Shown here: in pieces, positions 1 through 8,506 of the stretch
How the letters are laid out: each line of letters opens with the position of its first letter
Position numbering within the stretch: position 1 is the stretch's first letter
Source of the DNA: Streptomyces sp. NBC_00663
GTDB lineage: Bacteria > Actinomycetota > Actinomycetes > Streptomycetales > Streptomycetaceae
DNA: 64,000 nt
Direction of reading: 5' to 3'
NCBI RefSeq assembly: GCF_036226885.1
Contig: NZ_CP109027.1
Coordinates: 4,030,001-4,094,000, forward strand
The notes under the pieces: generated by a model
The model's input: the letters and a program-made list of their open reading frames with translations, nothing else
Told to the model about the DNA's origin: nothing
Databases searched by the model: none
Position numbers and translations under genes: made by a program

Positions 1-438
1 CCGCCGCAGTACTGGGACCACTTCACCGCGCAGATAGATGAAGGCATGCGACGACCTGATGGCATAACACGCGATGATCATGCCCTCGACGAGGCTATGC
101 GGGTTCGCGAAGAGGAGCGGAATGTCCTTGCAGGTTCCGGGTTCCGATTCGTCGGCGTTGACAACTAGATAGTGCGGCTTTCCATCCCCCTGTGGAATGA
201 ACTGCCATTTCATTCCCGTGGGGAATCCCGCGCCGCCGCGGCCGCGCAGACCGGAGTCCTTGACGTACGCGATCAGGTCGTCCGGTGACATCGCGAGCGC
301 CTTGCGCAGGCCCTCGTATCCTTCGTGCCTCTTGTAGACGTCCAGCGTCCAGGACCTGTCCTCGTCCCAGAAGGCCGACAGCACGGGTGCGAGCAGCTTC
401 TCGGGGCTGGTGTCTTTCAGCTCGGGTGCCAAGGTCAT
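1..438 (-). CDS. nuoF: NADH-quinone oxidoreductase subunit F, partial (N-terminal 146 residues)
   Basis: Only the N-terminal part is in the window; the gene continues off the left edge. NuoF carries FMN, the NADH site and a 4Fe-4S cluster, and is the electron entry point of complex I. The visible translation has the glycine-rich motif GLRGRGGAGFPTGMKW (about residue 67), then NADESEPGTCKD and an HAFIYLRGE stretch, all typical of NuoF. The ATG overlaps the nuoE stop as ATGA, so translation is probably coupled. It is the last visible gene of a nuoA-F run on the minus strand; the remaining nuo genes should lie outside. Confidence 0.97.
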   Translation of the reverse strand, partial: MTLAPELKDTSPEKLLAPVLSAFWDEDRSWTLDVYKRHEGYEGLRKALAMSPDDLIAYVKDSGLRGRGGAGFPTGMKWQFIPQGDGKPHYLVVNADESEPGTCKDIPLLFANPHSLVEGMIIACYAIRSSHAFIYLRGEVVPVLRR

Positions 439-1355
439 CACTCCCCCTCCTCGGCGGCGGGCCCTGCCGGGTGGGCCGGGTCGGAGGCCGATGTGTCCTG
501 CGGCGCGTCGTGCGAGCTGAGGTGCTCGGTGGGCGACGGTTCGTGGACGGCCCTGTCCTGTGGTTCGTCGTGCGGACCGGCGTCCTGCGCTCCGGTGTCG
601 TGCGCGCCGGTGTCGTGCGGACCGCCGTCTCGCGGATGGACCACGCGCGCGGGTGCGGCCTCTCCCCTAGCCAGGCGGAGGCCCACCAGCGAGGCGGGTC
701 CCGCTCCGCCGGTCGCCTCGACGGCCCCTGGCCGCTCGTCGGGGAAGCCGGCGAGGATCCGCGCGGTCTCCTTGAAGGTGCACAGCGGCGCCCCGCGCGT
801 GGGCTGCACCGGGCGGCCCGCGACCAGGTCGTCGACGAGGCGCTTGGCGCTGGCCGGGGTCTGGTTGTCGAAGAACTCCCAGTTGACCATCACGACCGGC
901 GCGAAGTCGCAGGCCGCGTTGCACTCGATGTGCTCCAGCGTGACCTTGCCGTCGTCGGTGGTCCCGCCGTTGCCGACGCCCAGGTGCTCCTGGAGGGACT
1001 CGAAGATCGCGTCGCCGCCCATCACCGCGCACAGCGTGTTCGTGCAGACGCCGACCTGGTAGTCACCGCTCGGCCGGCGCCGGTACATGGTGTAGAAGGT
1101 GGCGACCGCGGTGACCTCGGCCGTGGTCAGGCCGAGGACGTCCGCGCAGAACTGCATCCCGGTGCGCGTGACATGGCCCTCCTCCGCCTGCACGAGGTGC
1201 AGCAGCGGAAGGAGCGCGGACCGGGAGTCGGGGTAGCGGGCGATGACCTCGCGCGCGTCCGTCTCAAGCCGGGCTCGGACATCGTCCGGGTAGGCGGGCG
1301 CGGGCAGTTCGGGCATGCCCAGGCTGACGCCCCGCTCCGAAGAAGAGGTGGTCAC
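438..1355 (-). CDS. nuoE: NADH-quinone oxidoreductase subunit E with an extended Asp/His/Pro-rich tail
   Basis: NuoE carries the 2Fe-2S cluster N1a and forms the NADH dehydrogenase module with NuoF and NuoG. The translation has the thioredoxin-like 2Fe-2S fold with cysteines in the contexts GVCTNTLCAVMGG and HIECNAACDFAPVV. I chose the GTG start at 1355 because it overlaps the nuoD stop as GTGA; this gives 305 residues. The conserved domain ends near residue 225. The last 80 or so residues are low complexity, with DTGA/HDxG-type repeats rich in Asp, His, Pro and Gln, ending EEGE. Typical NuoE proteins are markedly shorter, so the tail is the odd feature. The stop overlaps the nuoF start. Confidence 0.95.
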   Translation of the reverse strand: MTTSSSERGVSLGMPELPAPAYPDDVRARLETDAREVIARYPDSRSALLPLLHLVQAEEGHVTRTGMQFCADVLGLTTAEVTAVATFYTMYRRRPSGDYQVGVCTNTLCAVMGGDAIFESLQEHLGVGNGGTTDDGKVTLEHIECNAACDFAPVVMVNWEFFDNQTPASAKRLVDDLVAGRPVQPTRGAPLCTFKETARILAGFPDERPGAVEATGGAGPASLVGLRLARGEAAPARVVHPRDGGPHDTGAHDTGAQDAGPHDEPQDRAVHEPSPTEHLSSHDAPQDTSASDPAHPAGPAAEEGE

Positions 1356-2686
1356 CGGTCGACGCCTCCCATCACGGGGTCGATGGACGCGACGGCGACG
1401 ATGACGTCGGCGACCTGGCCGCCCTCGCACATCGCCGCCATGGCCTGAAGGTTGGTGAAGGAGGGGTCGCGGAAGTGGACCCGGAAGGGGCGGGTGCCGC
1501 CGTCGGACACCGCGTGCACCCCGAGTTCGCCCTTGGGTGACTCGACGGCCGCGTACGCCTGTCCCGGCGGTACGCGGAAGCCCTCGGTGACCAGCTTGAA
1601 GTGGTGGATCAGGGCCTCCATGGAGGTGCCCATGATCTTCTTGATGTGGTCGAGCGAGTTGCCGAGACCGTCGGGGCCGAGCGCGAGCTGGGCGGGCCAG
1701 GCGATCTTCTTGTCGGCGACCATGACCGGGCCGGGCTGGAGCCGGTCCAGGCACTGCTCGACGATGTGCAGCGACTGGCGCATCTCCTCCAGGCGGATCA
1801 GGAACCGCCCGTAGGAGTCGCAGGTGTCGGCGGTCGGGACCTCGAAGTCGTAGGTCTCGTAGTCGCAGTAGGGCTGCGACTTGCGCAGGTCGTGCGGCAG
1901 GCCGGTGGAGCGCAGGATCGGGCCGGTGGCGCCGAGGGCCATGCAGCCGGCCAGGTCGAGGTACCCGACGTCCTGCATACGGGCCTTGAAGATGGGGTTC
2001 CCGGTGGCGAGCTTGTCGTACTCCGGGAGGTTCTTCTTCATCTTCTTCACGAACTCGCGGATGTGGTCCACCGCGCCGGGCGGCAGGTCCTGCGCGAGTC
2101 CGCCGGGGCGGATGTACGCGTGGTTCATCCTGAGGCCCGTGATGAGCTCGTAGATGTCGAGAATCATTTCACGATCACGGAATCCGTAGATCATGATCGT
2201 GGTGGCGCCGAGCTCCATGCCGCCGGTGGCGATGCACACCAGGTGCGAGGACAACCGGTTCAGCTCCATCAGGAGCACCCGGATGATCTTGGCGCGCTCG
2301 GTGATCTCGTCCTCGATGCCGAGGAGCTTCTCGACGGCGAGACAGTAGGCCGTCTCGTTGAAGAAGGACGTCAGATAGTCCATGCGCGTCACGAACGTGG
2401 TGCCCTGCGTCCACGTGCGGTACTCGAGGTTCTTCTCGATGCCGGTGTGGAGGTAGCCGATGCCGCAGCGGGCCTCGGTGACCGTCTCGCCGTCGATCTC
2501 CAGGATCAGGCGGAGCACTCCGTGGGTGGAGGGGTGCTGGGGGCCCATGTTGAGGACGATGCGCTCGTCGTCGGCGCGGGCCGCGGCCTGGACGACCTCG
2601 TCCCAGTCGCCACCGGTGACCGTGTAGACGGTGCCTTCCGTGGTCTCCCTCGCCGAAGCGGCGGCGGATGCGTGCGATGTGCTCAC
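1352..2686 (-). CDS. nuoD: NADH-quinone oxidoreductase subunit D
   Basis: This 444-residue protein is the 49-kDa-type subunit of complex I, which with NuoB forms the quinone-binding cavity next to cluster N2. Family signatures include NMGPQHPSTHGVLR near residue 46, GYLHTGIEK, and the NHAYIRPGG segment. The C-terminus has the expected DPVMGGVDR ending. The first 30 residues are a variable Ala/Ser/Thr-rich leader. The GTG start at 2686 overlaps the nuoC stop as GTGA and the stop overlaps the nuoE start in the same way, so the order nuoA-B-C-D-E-F is translationally coupled from nuoB on. Length and order match the standard actinobacterial nuo operon. Confidence 0.97.
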   Translation of the reverse strand: MSTSHASAAASARETTEGTVYTVTGGDWDEVVQAAARADDERIVLNMGPQHPSTHGVLRLILEIDGETVTEARCGIGYLHTGIEKNLEYRTWTQGTTFVTRMDYLTSFFNETAYCLAVEKLLGIEDEITERAKIIRVLLMELNRLSSHLVCIATGGMELGATTIMIYGFRDREMILDIYELITGLRMNHAYIRPGGLAQDLPPGAVDHIREFVKKMKKNLPEYDKLATGNPIFKARMQDVGYLDLAGCMALGATGPILRSTGLPHDLRKSQPYCDYETYDFEVPTADTCDSYGRFLIRLEEMRQSLHIVEQCLDRLQPGPVMVADKKIAWPAQLALGPDGLGNSLDHIKKIMGTSMEALIHHFKLVTEGFRVPPGQAYAAVESPKGELGVHAVSDGGTRPFRVHFRDPSFTNLQAMAAMCEGGQVADVIVAVASIDPVMGGVDR

Positions 2687-3441
2687 GAGTACGACCTCCG
2701 CTGGTCCGGAGCCGGGATCTGGGCGCCCTTGTACTCGACGGGGATGCCGCCGAGGGGATAGTCCTTGCGCTGCGGATGGCCCTGCCAGTCGTCCGGCATC
2801 ATGATCCGCGTCAGGGCCGGGTGACCGTCGAAGACGATCCCGAAGAAGTCGTAGGTCTCGCGCTCGTGCCAGTCGTTGGTCGGGTACACCGGGACCAGGG
2901 ACGGGATCTTCGGGTCGGCGTCCGGGGCGCTGACCTCCAGGCGGATCAGCCGGTTGTGGGTGATCGAGCGCAGGTGGTAGACGGCGTGCAGCTCGCGGCC
3001 CTTGTCGTGCGGGTAGTGGACCCCGCTCACCCCGGTGCAGAGCTCGAAGCGCAGCGCGGGGTCGTCGCGCAGGGTGCGGGCGACGCGCAGCAGGTGCTCG
3101 CGCTCGATGTGGAAGGTGAGTTCGCCGCGGTCGACGACCGTCTTCTCGATGGCGTTGTCGGGCAGCAGACCCTGCTCCTCCAGCGCGCCCTCCAGCTCGT
3201 CGGCGACCTCGTCGAACCAGCCGCCGTACGGGCGGCTCGCCGCCCCCGGGAGCCGGATGGAGCGGACCAGTCCGCCGTAACCGGAGGTGTCGCCGCCGTT
3301 GTCGGCGCCGAACATGCCGCGCTGGACGCGGATCTCCTCGCCGCCGTCGCCCCGCTGTCCGGGGAGGTTGGAGGCGCCGAGGTCCTTCTCGGGGTTCACC
3401 CCGTTCGACCCGGCACCCGTGGTGCCGTTGGCGTCGCTCAC
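2683..3441 (-). CDS. nuoC: NADH-quinone oxidoreductase subunit C
   Basis: NuoC is the 30-kDa-type subunit of the complex I peripheral arm. The signatures are ERETYDFFGIVFDGHP, followed by LTRIMMPDDWQGHPQRKDYPL, the classic complex1_30kDa region. Starting at the GTG at 3441, which overlaps the nuoB stop (GTGA), gives 252 residues. The first 70 residues are a Gly/Asn/Asp-rich actinobacterial extension with no evident domain. The reading frame stays open far upstream through nuoB, but that part is only a shadow; the coupled GTG is the likely start. The C-terminus has the short QRRSYS tail. Confidence 0.95.
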   Translation of the reverse strand: MSDANGTTGAGSNGVNPEKDLGASNLPGQRGDGGEEIRVQRGMFGADNGGDTSGYGGLVRSIRLPGAASRPYGGWFDEVADELEGALEEQGLLPDNAIEKTVVDRGELTFHIEREHLLRVARTLRDDPALRFELCTGVSGVHYPHDKGRELHAVYHLRSITHNRLIRLEVSAPDADPKIPSLVPVYPTNDWHERETYDFFGIVFDGHPALTRIMMPDDWQGHPQRKDYPLGGIPVEYKGAQIPAPDQRRSYS

Positions 3442-3992
3442 CGCAGCAGCCCCTTCATCTCGATCGTCGGCAGGGCCTTGAGCGCCGCTTCCTCCGCCTC
3501 CCGGGCCGCTTCCTCGGCGTTCACGCCGAGCTTGGAGCCCTGGATCTTCTGGTGGAGCTTGAGGATGGCGTCCATGAGCATCTCCGGCCGCGGCGGGCAG
3601 CCGGGGAGATAGATGTCGACCGGCACGATGTGGTCGACGCCCTGCACGATCGCGTAGTTGTTGAACATGCCGCCCGAGGAGGCGCAGACCCCCATGGAGA
3701 TGACCCACTTGGGGTTCGGCATCTGGTCGTAGACCTGTCGCAGCACCGGCGCCATCTTCTGGCTGACCCGGCCGGCGACGATCATGAGGTCGGCCTGGCG
3801 GGGTGAGCCGCGGAAGACCTCCATGCCGAAGCGGGCCAGGTCGTAGCGTCCGGCGCCGGTCGTCATCATCTCGATGGCGCAGCAGGCCAGGCCGAAGGTG
3901 GCCGGGAAGACGGACGCCTTGCGCACCCAGCCCGCGGCCTGCTCGACGGTGGTCAGCAGGAAACCGCTCGGCAGCTTTTCTTCGAGTCCCAT
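3438..3992 (-). CDS. nuoB: NADH-quinone oxidoreductase subunit B
   Basis: This 184-residue subunit holds the terminal 4Fe-4S cluster N2, which passes electrons to menaquinone. The cluster ligands are visible as the adjacent cysteines in FGLACCAIEMM, the cysteine of MGVCASSGGMF and that of LPGCPPRPE. Family motifs GMEVFRGSPRQADLMIVAG and VPVDIYLPGC are intact. The C-terminal 35 residues are a charged Ala/Glu-rich tail. It begins 14 bases after the nuoA stop and its own stop overlaps the nuoC GTG start. Confidence 0.98.
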   Translation of the reverse strand: MGLEEKLPSGFLLTTVEQAAGWVRKASVFPATFGLACCAIEMMTTGAGRYDLARFGMEVFRGSPRQADLMIVAGRVSQKMAPVLRQVYDQMPNPKWVISMGVCASSGGMFNNYAIVQGVDHIVPVDIYLPGCPPRPEMLMDAILKLHQKIQGSKLGVNAEEAAREAEEAALKALPTIEMKGLLR

Positions 3993-4006
3993 GAGTTAAA
4001 GGCCCC

Positions 4007-4366
4007 TCAGTCCCATTCCAGGCCGCCGCGCCGCCATACGTACGCGTACGCGACGAAGACGGTGAGCACGAAGAGCAGCATCTCCACGAGCCCGAAAACA
4101 CCCAGGGCGTCGAAGGTGACGGCCCAGGGGTAGAGGAAGACGATCTCGATGTCGAAGACGATGAAGAGCATCGCCGTCAGGTAGTACTTGATGGGGAAGC
4201 GCCCGCCGCCGGCCGGCGTGGGGGTCGGCTCGATCCCGCACTCGTAGGCCTCGAGCTTGGCCCGGTTGTACCGCTTCGGACCGATCAGCGTGGCCATGAC
4301 CACGGAGAAGATCGCAAAGCCTGCCCCGAGGGCTCCCAGTACGAGGATGGGCGCATACGCGTTCAC
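4007..4366 (-). CDS. nuoA: NADH-quinone oxidoreductase subunit A
   Basis: This 119-residue membrane subunit is the first gene of the complex I operon. Three transmembrane helices can be seen (about residues 8-30, 63-83 and 88-110), with the conserved loop YECGIEPTPTP between helices 1 and 2 and the FDIEIVFLYPWA motif in helix 2. The GTG start at 4366 is preceded on the minus strand by a purine-rich AGGAGCGAGGAGCG run that serves as the ribosome binding site. The operon promoter should lie in the long upstream gap to 5122. Confidence 0.96.
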   Translation of the reverse strand: MNAYAPILVLGALGAGFAIFSVVMATLIGPKRYNRAKLEAYECGIEPTPTPAGGGRFPIKYYLTAMLFIVFDIEIVFLYPWAVTFDALGVFGLVEMLLFVLTVFVAYAYVWRRGGLEWD

Positions 4367-5122
4367 CGCTCCTCGCTCCTCTCAGTCGGCACTGACTGCT
4401 GGCGATGGCGTTGGGTTCACTTCCGTCTCACGTGCCTCACGAACCCCGTTCGTCCCCGACGAAGATCGCGAACATGTGAAGCAGGTCACAAGCCCAACTG
4501 ACCCGCATCTTATGCCCGCCGGTCTGTGATCTGCGACACGGGGTATTGCACAAGCTTTGTGATCTCCACCACCTGACGAAGGATCATGAAGTCGGATGAG
4601 CGGTGATCTTCGTACGTGAAGCGTCCGAGCGATCACCAGAGGTGACATTTTGGCTCGTCGGCGCAGTTGGGGAGGGGTGCGGGAAGGGCGTCTCAATATC
4701 AAGAGTCTTCCCGTGCATGCAAATTGGTGCTGGACGCGACCGCTTGATAGTGCGCGGCGTTCACACCCGAGGGGGAGGTGCGGGGTGCGATGTGGACGCG
4801 TGCACACATTCACGAGCGGATGACGGCGAGGGGCACGCGCGTGACGCGGGCGCCGCTGTAACCGTTGCGTGACCTCCGCCACATCGATGAGAGACCTCTG
4901 AGAAGCGGGCTTGGCCACCGGTCCCAACCGATGGTAGGCGCGGGGCAATTCGGGCGTAACGATGAAAGACCGTGATCAAGGCCATGATGGGCCGCGCCCG
5001 CAATGTCCGTTACGGCGTCAATAAAGGGTGTCACGCCCGGGATTCGAGGGGCTGATTGAACAACTGTGGCGCAGGACACGTTTCTTGAAGGTATGGAGGA
5101 GCCCCTGATACCGGTTGTTCTC
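4367..5122. other. Long intergenic region between nuoA and the NlpC/P60 gene
   Basis: About 750 bases separate two divergent genes. It must hold the nuo operon promoter on the minus strand and the promoter and leader of the wall hydrolase on the plus strand. GC is visibly lower than in the neighbouring genes, and open frames here lack ribosome binding sites or recognisable domains. I looked for a ydaO-type (c-di-AMP) riboswitch because such elements precede some Streptomyces wall-lysis genes, but did not find its usual core. No specific operator can be supported by eye. Confidence 0.5.
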
Positions 5123-5911
5123 ATGTCCCACACCGCTCACATACGCAGCCACCGGAAACCCCGCCGCAGCGCGACGACATCGATCGCCGTCCGCGCCGGA
5201 GTTGCCGGTGGCGTCCTCAGCATGGCAGCGGCGGGCGCGTCGGCCTCGGCGAGCGCCGCCGAGACGACGCAGACGCTCGAACTGCCTACGCTCACGGCCG
5301 ACCTGGCCGCCCAGGTCGCCCAGTCCGCGGACGCCACGCAGCAGGCCGCCGCGAACTACGAGCTGGAGGCCGAGCGTGACGCGGCCGCCGCCGCGGCCGC
5401 GAAGGAGGCCAAGAAGGACCTCGCTGACGCGAAGAAGAAGGCGGAGGCCAAGAAGAAGGCTGAGGAGGCCCGCAAGGCCGCCGCGGAGGCCGCCGTCTCG
5501 CGTTCCTCGGCCCGGACCACCCTCTCCGCGTCCACGACCGTCTCGGCGCCCGCCAGCGGCTCCGTCGCGACCGTCATCTCCTTCCTCAAGGCCCAGGTGG
5601 GCGACGCCTACGTCATGGGCGGCACCGGCCCCAACGCGTGGGACTGCTCGGGTCTGGTCCAGGCCGCGTTCAAGCAGGTCGGCGTCGACCTGCCGCGCGT
5701 CTCCCAGGACCAGTCCACGGCCGGTACGCCGGTCTCGCTCTCCAACCTGCAGGTCGGTGACATCCTGTACTGGGGCTCCGCCGGCTCCGCGTACCACGTG
5801 GGCGTCTACATCGGTGACGGCCAGTACCTGGACGCGGCCAACCCGTCCAAGGGCGTTGTCATCCAGGACCTGTCCGGCTACCCGGCGACGGGCGCCGTAC
5901 GCGTACTCTGA
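5123..5911 (+). CDS. Secreted NlpC/P60 (C40) peptidoglycan endopeptidase
   Basis: The product is a likely exported wall hydrolase that cuts stem peptides of peptidoglycan. From the ATG at 5123 it has 262 residues: a basic N-terminus and hydrophobic signal peptide ending near ASASASAAE, an Ala/Lys/Glu-rich coiled-coil region (about residues 60-120, with repeated KKKAEAKKKAEEA), and a C-terminal NlpC/P60 domain. The catalytic cysteine lies in NAWDCSGLVQAAF and the histidine in AYHVGVYIGDG. The frame is open upstream to a GTG at 5066, and an in-frame ATG at 5093 sits on a GGAGGA, so the exact start is uncertain. A strong hairpin follows the stop. Confidence 0.9.
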   Translation: MSHTAHIRSHRKPRRSATTSIAVRAGVAGGVLSMAAAGASASASAAETTQTLELPTLTADLAAQVAQSADATQQAAANYELEAERDAAAAAAAKEAKKDLADAKKKAEAKKKAEEARKAAAEAAVSRSSARTTLSASTTVSAPASGSVATVISFLKAQVGDAYVMGGTGPNAWDCSGLVQAAFKQVGVDLPRVSQDQSTAGTPVSLSNLQVGDILYWGSAGSAYHVGVYIGDGQYLDAANPSKGVVIQDLSGYPATGAVRVL

Positions 5912-5939
5912 CAAAACACGCACAGGCGTACAGAACGCC

Positions 5940-5976
5940 GGAAGGGCCGCAGCCGCTCGGGGGCAGCGGCCCTTCC
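5940..5976. terminator. Bidirectional hairpin terminator
   Basis: A perfect 11-bp stem (GGAAGGGCCGC at 5940-5950 paired with 5966-5976) with a 15-base loop sits between the NlpC/P60 gene ending at 5911 and the convergent flavoprotein gene ending at 5991. Its position and strength fit a shared terminator for both strands. Confidence 0.8.
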
Positions 5977-5990
5977 GCCCGTGCCGTCGG

Positions 5991-7796
5991 TTATCCGAGA
6001 TCGAAGGTGTTCGGCAGGCCCAGCCGGTAGCGCACCTCGTCGATCCGTTTCAACGGCTCCATCTCCGGGGGCCGGAAGAGCTCCAGGACCTCACACCGCT
6101 CGGCGTCCGAATTGTCCGCGTCCAGCAGCGCGTTGACCGCCAGCCGGGCCGACTCGTTGGCGCCCTCCATCGTCGCCAGGTCCACATCCGTGCGGACGTA
6201 GTCGCCCGCGAGGAAGAAGTTGGGCACCTCGGTGCGGGCCGAGGGGCGGTTGTAGAGCGTGCCCGTGGGGTGAATGAGGAGCTGTTCGCGGTTCTGCGGG
6301 TCGGGGCCGCCCACGCCCGTCACCGCCGGGTCCATGAACCAGCCGAGCCGGTCGTCGTCCACCAGGGTCGTCTCGGCGGAGTCGTTGAGCCCGTCCTTCA
6401 ACTGCGCCCAGAGTTCGGCGACGATCTCGTCCTTGGTGCATTCCTTGGCCGTCTTGCCGTACAGGATGCCCGGCTTGTCCCACTCCGAGATGATGGCCGA
6501 GAGACAGTCGTGGGCCCGGCCGTCGCCGTAGTCGCGCGCGAAGTCCCGTCCGGCCCAGAACTGTGCCTGGCCCACCGCCGTCACCGACCAGGGTGAGTCG
6601 AGGCAGTTGATGTGCCCGTGGACGACGGGAGTGGGCGTGCGCAGGTAGAACATCACGCCGGTCATCCAGTCCGTCCTCAGCGCGTCGCAGCGCGCGAGCT
6701 GCGGGTCCGCCGCGCGCAGGGCGGAGCCCCACGTCACGCGCGCGTGCTCGACGGGGAGCGCGGAGACATAGTGGTCGGCGGTGACGGTACGTTCGTCGCC
6801 GCCGTCGCGGGCCGAGACGCGGACGCCGGTGACGCGGACACCGTCGTACAGGACCTCGCGGACCTGTGTGCCGAGCATGAACTCGACGCCGAGGGAGCGC
6901 AGATGCCGTTCCCAGGGGTCGATCCAGGCCTCGCTGGTGGGGGCGTTGAGCACGCGGTCGACGTCAGAGTCGGCGCCGTCCATGCCACGGCCGAGGAGGC
7001 CCCACAGGATCAGGGCTTCGATGATCACCCGTCCCACGGTCCTGGTGGACGCGACCTCGGCGCGGGTGGCGACGAGGTTGCGGGTCTGGCCGATGCCCAG
7101 CACCGTCTGGTACTCCGCGCTCATCTCCTCTGCGCGGATGAAGTTCCACCAGGAGGTCTTCTCCCACTGGTCCTCCCGGCGGGCGTCGCAACTGGTCAGG
7201 TGGACCAGGACCCGGTCGGCGAAGTAGGCGGCCTCATGGGCGGGAAGGCGGGTGGCGAGGTCCAGGACCGAGAGGATCTGGTCGCGGATCCAGGACGGGG
7301 TGAGGTCACCGGGAGCCGGCGGGGTGGTGGCGCGCCGCAGCGGGAAATGCAGGTCGGAGCGTCCGTCCGCGCGGGCGAACAACTCCTCGGTCGCGTTGCG
7401 GAGGTTGTCGCGGACACCACCGGCGTTCCCGGCGAAGGGGATGCGGCGCATCGTGTCCGGCAGGTTCCGGTAGAAGCCGGGGAAGAAGCGGAAGCCGTGT
7501 TCGGCGGGGAGGTCCGCGCGGCCGCCGGTCGCCGTGCCGGGGACGGGCATCGAGCGGGCCTTGCCGCCGAGGACGTCGTAGTACTCGTGGACGGTCACGG
7601 CGTAGCCGCGTTCGGCGAGTTCATGGGCGGCGCTCAGGCCGGAGACGCCGCCGCCGAGGACGGCGACGCGCTTGCCGGAAGCGGCGCTCGCGCTCCCGGC
7701 GGGCCATAACGCGAGCGCCCCCGCCGCTCCCCCGGTACCGGCCAGGAACCGTCTACGGGTGTGGCCCTGAGGGCGCTGTACGTGTTCTGTTGTCAT
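5991..7796 (-). CDS. Tat-exported FAD-dependent amine-oxidase/desaturase-like oxidoreductase
   Basis: The 601-residue product has a twin-arginine signal (TRRRFLAGTGGAAGA, about residues 14-28) followed by an Ala-rich region, so it probably crosses the membrane folded with its cofactor. The mature part opens with an FAD-binding Rossmann motif, VAVLGGGVSGLSAAHELAERG, followed by YDVLGGKARS. The C-terminal FAD motif is FLAGDYVRTDVDLATMEGA. This layout matches the amine oxidase/phytoene desaturase group, including proteins annotated as hydroxysqualene dehydroxylase; the substrate cannot be read from sequence. I chose the ATG at 7796 because it directly precedes the Tat signal. It is divergent from the deformylase gene, with 83 bases between starts. 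Confidence 0.8.
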   Translation of the reverse strand: MTTEHVQRPQGHTRRRFLAGTGGAAGALALWPAGSASAASGKRVAVLGGGVSGLSAAHELAERGYAVTVHEYYDVLGGKARSMPVPGTATGGRADLPAEHGFRFFPGFYRNLPDTMRRIPFAGNAGGVRDNLRNATEELFARADGRSDLHFPLRRATTPPAPGDLTPSWIRDQILSVLDLATRLPAHEAAYFADRVLVHLTSCDARREDQWEKTSWWNFIRAEEMSAEYQTVLGIGQTRNLVATRAEVASTRTVGRVIIEALILWGLLGRGMDGADSDVDRVLNAPTSEAWIDPWERHLRSLGVEFMLGTQVREVLYDGVRVTGVRVSARDGGDERTVTADHYVSALPVEHARVTWGSALRAADPQLARCDALRTDWMTGVMFYLRTPTPVVHGHINCLDSPWSVTAVGQAQFWAGRDFARDYGDGRAHDCLSAIISEWDKPGILYGKTAKECTKDEIVAELWAQLKDGLNDSAETTLVDDDRLGWFMDPAVTGVGGPDPQNREQLLIHPTGTLYNRPSARTEVPNFFLAGDYVRTDVDLATMEGANESARLAVNALLDADNSDAERCEVLELFRPPEMEPLKRIDEVRYRLGLPNTFDLG

Positions 7797-7879
7797 GGGC
7801 AACGGAGAGTAGGGAGAGGTTCCGGAGGCCGGAACCCCGATGTCCCACCGCCCACAGCATCCACACAACAGGGAGAAAC

Positions 7880-8506
7880 ATGCCCAGCGTGTTCGTACAA
7901 GGCAGGCCCGTCGACTCGTATCCGCCCCTCGCGCCCGAGGCCCGGCGCGGAAAGGTGCGGCGTATCACGGAGGTCGGCGAAGAGGTGCTGCACAAGCCGT
8001 GCCGTGACGTGACCGAGTTCGGGCCCGATCTCGCCGCGCTCATCGACGACATGTTCCTGACGATGTACATCGCGGACGGGGCCGGGCTCGCGGCGAACCA
8101 GGTCGGTGTCGATCTGCGGCTGTTTGTGTATGACTGCCCGGACGACGACGGGGTCCGGCACGTCGGGCACATCCTCAATCCGGTCCTCGACGCACTCGAC
8201 CCCGCTGATCGGAAGCTGCTCGACGACAGCGAAGGGTGCCTGTCAGTGCCCGGTGCCACCATGGACGTACCGCGCCCGGACCGGGCCGTCGTGCGTGGGT
8301 ACGACAAGGACGGGGCCCCGCTCGTCGTCGAGGGGACGGGGTACTTCGCCCGCTGCCTCGCCCATGAGACCGACCACACCGACGGTCACGTCTACCTGGA
8401 CCGCCTCTCGAAGCGCGAGCGCAAGGACGCGCTGAGGCAGGTGGCGGACCGGCGGGAAGAGGTCTTCGCACGCCGGGCCGCCAACATCGCAGCCCTGAGC
8501 GGCTAG
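7880..8506 (+). CDS. def: Peptide deformylase
   Basis: It removes the formyl group from the N-terminal methionine of new proteins, using a metal held by one cysteine and two histidines. All three family motifs are present: GLAANQVG (motif 1), EGCLSVPG (motif 2) and HETDHTDG (motif 3, HExDH). From the ATG at 7880, preceded by GGGAGA, the protein has 208 residues. The N-terminal 35 residues extend beyond the minimal family. Streptomyces genomes usually carry several def genes, and this one stands alone without fmt. Its TAG stop abuts the stop codon of the convergent reductase gene with no base between them. Confidence 0.95.
   Translation: MPSVFVQGRPVDSYPPLAPEARRGKVRRITEVGEEVLHKPCRDVTEFGPDLAALIDDMFLTMYIADGAGLAANQVGVDLRLFVYDCPDDDGVRHVGHILNPVLDALDPADRKLLDDSEGCLSVPGATMDVPRPDRAVVRGYDKDGAPLVVEGTGYFARCLAHETDHTDGHVYLDRLSKRERKDALRQVADRREEVFARRAANIAALSG

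Noticed and set aside
4603..4872. An 89-codon frame in the nuoA upstream gap
   Set aside because: No ribosome binding site, poor codon bias and no recognisable features.
4600..5122. A ydaO-type (c-di-AMP) riboswitch before the NlpC/P60 gene
   Set aside because: Expected because such elements precede some Streptomyces wall hydrolases, but the GGGTGAATC-type core and its paired regions could not be found by eye. A covariance-model search would decide.
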